NCBI RefSeq assembly: GCF_023073415.1
Contig: NZ_JADPJL010000077.1
Coordinates: forward strand, 1-64,000
Reading direction: 5' to 3'
Source: Bradyrhizobium sp. 190
GTDB taxonomy: Bacteria > Pseudomonadota > Alphaproteobacteria > Rhizobiales > Xanthobacteraceae
DNA: 64,000 nt
Notes under the pieces: model-generated
Database searches by the model: none
What the model was told of the DNA's origin: nothing
What the model saw: only the letters and a program-made list of their open reading frames with translations
Translations under genes and position numbers: made by a program
Part shown: one piece after another, positions 61,938 to 64,000 of the stretch
Layout of the letters: each line of letters starts with the position of its first letter
Numbering within the stretch: position 1 is the stretch's first letter

Positions 61938-62732
61938 TCATACAGCCACTTCGGCCTTGATATGCGGGTGCGGATCGTAGCCTTCGAGCGCAAAATCCTC
62001 GTAACGGAACGCGAAAATATCCGTCACTTCCGGATTGATCTTCATGGCCGGCAATTGCCGCGTCGGCCGCGTCAGTTGCAGCCGCGCCTGTTCGAGATGG
62101 TTGGAGTAGAGATGCGCGTCGCCGAGCGAGTGCACGAAATCGCCGGGCTTCAGGCCCGTCACCTGCGCGACCATCATGGTCAGCAGCGAATAGGAAGCGA
62201 TGTTGAAAGGCACGCCGAGGAACACATCGGCGGAACGCTGGTAGAGCTGGCAGGAGAGCTTGCCGTTCGCGACGTAAAACTGAAACAGGCAGTGACAGGG
62301 CGGCAGCGCCATCTTGTCGACATCGGCCGGATTCCACGCGCTGACGATCAGCCGCCGCGAATCCGGGTTGCGCTTGATCATGTCGATGACGTTGGAAATC
62401 TGGTCGATGCTGCGCCCGTCCGGCGCCGGCCACGAGCGCCACTGCGATCCGTAGACGGGGCCGAGATCGCCGTTGGCGTCGGCCCATTCATCCCAGATCG
62501 AAACGCCATTGTCCTTGAGATATTTGATGTTGGTGTCGCCGGCGAGAAACCACAGCAATTCGTGCACGATCGCCTTCAGCGGCAGCCGTTTGGTCGTCAG
62601 CATCGGAAAGCCGGAAGACAGGTTGAAACGCATCTGGTGGCCGAAGATCGACAGCGTGCCGGTGCCGGTGCGGTCGTGCTTTTCCGCGCCGTCGCTGAGG
62701 ATACGTTCAAGCAGATCGTGGTACTGGTTCAT
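61938..62732 (-). CDS. thyA: Thymidylate synthase
   Basis: The product is 264 residues from the ATG at 62732 (MNQYHDLLERILSDG). The catalytic Cys is in MALPPCHCLFQFYV; NGDLGPVYGSQWRSW and the phosphate-binding arginines (NPDSRRLIVSAWNP) are present. It converts dUMP to dTMP with methylenetetrahydrofolate. It heads thyA-GNAT-folA. Length is that of the E. coli enzyme. Confidence 0.96.
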   Translation of the reverse strand: MNQYHDLLERILSDGAEKHDRTGTGTLSIFGHQMRFNLSSGFPMLTTKRLPLKAIVHELLWFLAGDTNIKYLKDNGVSIWDEWADANGDLGPVYGSQWRSWPAPDGRSIDQISNVIDMIKRNPDSRRLIVSAWNPADVDKMALPPCHCLFQFYVANGKLSCQLYQRSADVFLGVPFNIASYSLLTMMVAQVTGLKPGDFVHSLGDAHLYSNHLEQARLQLTRPTRQLPAMKINPEVTDIFAFRYEDFALEGYDPHPHIKAEVAV

Positions 62733-62856
62733 GGCAGGTGCTTCAGACCTTTTCGGGACGGCGAATTTAGCGGCCGGGAGATCCGATCGACACGCCGATT
62801 CGGCTTCGCACACCGATTATACCCGGAAAAATGATCATCCCCTGCGCAAACGACAA

Positions 62857-62880
62857 GGGGCGGAACCTGCGTCCCGCCCC
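62857..62880 (-). terminator. Hairpin after the Bug-family gene
   Basis: GGGGCGG at 62857-62863 and CCGCCCC at 62874-62880 form a perfect 7-bp stem with a 10-base loop, 26 bases beyond the stop of the binding-protein gene. The minus-strand continuation TTGTCGTTT is only moderately T-rich. Confidence 0.55.
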
Positions 62881-62905
62881 TCGCCCATTGTCTTGATTGT
62901 GTGGG

Positions 62906-63886
62906 TTAATTCACCGCTTTGAGCACCGGCGTCCACTTGGCGATTTCATTTTTCACTAGGGTTCCCAGCGCGGCCGGGGTGCGGTCGGCGGGAGCCGGGA
63001 TCACACTGCCGAGTTCGAGCAGGCGCTTGCGCACGCCCTCGTCATCCAGCGCCTTGACGATCGCAGCGTTCAATTTGGCGATGACGTCTGCAGGCGTTCC
63101 CTTGGGCGCAAAAATCGCGTTCCACGCCTGAGCCTGGAAGGCCGGCAGACCGGCCTCGGTGGTGGTCGGAACATTAGGCAGGGACGGATTGCGCTCCGCC
63201 GTCGCCACGGCATAGGCCTTGATGGTGCCGCCGTTGATCTGCGGCACGGCATTGACGATCTGGTCGCACATGTAATCGACCTGCCCGGCCACCAGCGCGT
63301 TCATCGCCGGCCCGGTGCCGTTGAAGGGAACGCCGATTGGCTTGACTCCCAGGATCGAGTTCAACAATTCGCACGATACATTCGAGACAGAACCTATGCC
63401 GGCATGCGCCGCGTTGACCTTGGATTCATTCGCTTTCACATAGGTGATGAATTCCTTGAGATCCTTCGGCGGGAAATCCTTGCGCGCCAGGATCAGGATC
63501 GGGGTGCCGGCGAGCATACCGACCGGCTCGAAATCCTTCTCCGGGTGATAGGCCAGCTTGGGATAAAGCGGCACGGAGGCCGCATGCGTGCCCATATGCC
63601 CGGTAATCAGCGTATAGCCGTCATTCGTGGCCTTCGATGCGCGCGTGGTGGCGGTAGTGCCACCGGCGCCGACGACGTTCTCGATGATGATGGCTTGACC
63701 GAGCGTCTGCGCCATATGGCCGGTGACGATGCGTGCGATGACATCGGTCGGACCGCCTGCCGCGAACGGCACGATCATGGTGATGTTGCGCGTCGGATAG
63801 GCCTGAGCCTGAGCCTGCGAAGACAAGCCCATTCCGGCAAGCACTGCCAGAAAACCGCTCGCGAGCGAGCGACCGTACCAATTCAT
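62906..63886 (-). CDS. Bug-family (TctC-like) substrate-binding protein
   Basis: The product is about 326 residues from the ATG at 63886 (GGGAGGTCAAA upstream). The signal peptide is NWYGRSLASGFLAVLAGMGL, cleaved before QAYPTRNITMIVPF. The mature fold is of Bug type: VPFAAGGPTDVIARIVTGHM and VENVVGAGGTT-like IENVVGAGGTTATTRASKAT. Bug proteins bind carboxylates, amino acids or aromatic acids. No TctA/TctB permease gene is in the window. Ligand unknown. Confidence 0.92.
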   Translation of the reverse strand: MNWYGRSLASGFLAVLAGMGLSSQAQAQAYPTRNITMIVPFAAGGPTDVIARIVTGHMAQTLGQAIIIENVVGAGGTTATTRASKATNDGYTLITGHMGTHAASVPLYPKLAYHPEKDFEPVGMLAGTPILILARKDFPPKDLKEFITYVKANESKVNAAHAGIGSVSNVSCELLNSILGVKPIGVPFNGTGPAMNALVAGQVDYMCDQIVNAVPQINGGTIKAYAVATAERNPSLPNVPTTTEAGLPAFQAQAWNAIFAPKGTPADVIAKLNAAIVKALDDEGVRKRLLELGSVIPAPADRTPAALGTLVKNEIAKWTPVLKAVN

Positions 63887-63953
63887 TTTGACCTCCCGAT
63901 ATCCGTTGCAATGCCGAACCCGCCGGCCGGCATTTTCCATGGCATAGAAAATT

Positions 63954-63980
63954 AGCCCGAAGTCGACCAGACTTCGGGCT
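63954..63980 (-). terminator. Intrinsic terminator of a gene to the right of the window
   Basis: AGCCCGAAGTC (63954-63964) and GACTTCGGGCT (63970-63980) form an 11-bp stem with a 5-base loop. On the minus strand it is followed by AATTTTC. It therefore ends a minus-strand transcript that starts beyond the window. Confidence 0.75.
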
Positions 63981-64000
63981 GCGGCGCACCGACGCAGGTC

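Overview
The window is high-GC DNA from an alphaproteobacterium. Protein content and the many short palindromic intergenic repeats point to the Bradyrhizobium/Nitrobacteraceae group. This is inferred from family resemblance; there is no rRNA or other formal marker here. About 60 genes can be supported, plus one intact tRNA (Lys, CTT) and one tRNA-Arg fragment.

Left part (1-20.7 kb), mostly accessory. At 0.2-3.3 kb lie a single-domain response regulator, several very small proteins and two small exported proteins, one behind a candidate EcfG-type stress promoter. At 3.3-7.6 kb is a mobile-element scar: the broken 3' end of a Ti-type relaxase gene (traA), an AlpA-like regulator, a 45-bp fragment of the 3' half of tRNA-Arg(ACG), an excisionase-like DNA-binding protein and a large tyrosine recombinase, ending near an intact tRNA-Lys. 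Then come an LTXXQ periplasmic protein, a dctPQM TRAP transporter, a frameshifted winged-helix/TolB-like/TPR regulator, a frameshifted GFA-type zinc protein, leuA, a frameshifted CYTH-CHAD gene and a truncated, frameshifted Ada-type regulator. All seven single-base frameshifts I could find lie between 3.7 and 19.2 kb.

Middle (20.7-45.7 kb), transport and envelope. A livK-G-F-H-M amino-acid ABC operon ends in a translationally coupled PPK2 polyphosphate kinase and faces a GntR/FadR regulator. Next are a NUDIX gene, a split nitrate/sulfonate/taurine-type ABC system interrupted by a cupin and an OsmC gene, a TorF-like porin, a VIT1/CCC1-like membrane protein, an osmoprotectant-type ABC pair with a fused permease/binding protein, and a tandem pair of LtaS-like membrane sulfatases. 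A TetR gene is divergent from a haem-type membrane protein across two identical-class palindromic operators. An SDR gene and a DUF2336 gene follow.

Right part (46-64 kb), core metabolism, all but serB and mrr on the minus strand. ilvI, a threonine-dehydratase-like gene, ilvN/ilvH, a methyltransferase, two amino-acid-exporter-type genes and ilvC form a branched-chain amino acid cluster. ilvI is preceded by a clear attenuator: a leader peptide rich in Ile, Leu and Val codons followed by a terminator. miaA and serB diverge from overlapping start codons, next to a solitary Mrr-type endonuclease. The last block is thyA-GNAT-folA-hflK-hflC-DUF2065-degP-like, then a Bug-family binding protein.

At least seven families of palindromic intergenic repeats are scattered through the window. 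Almost all sit just 3' of stop codons, and two of them supply or touch the stop codon itself.
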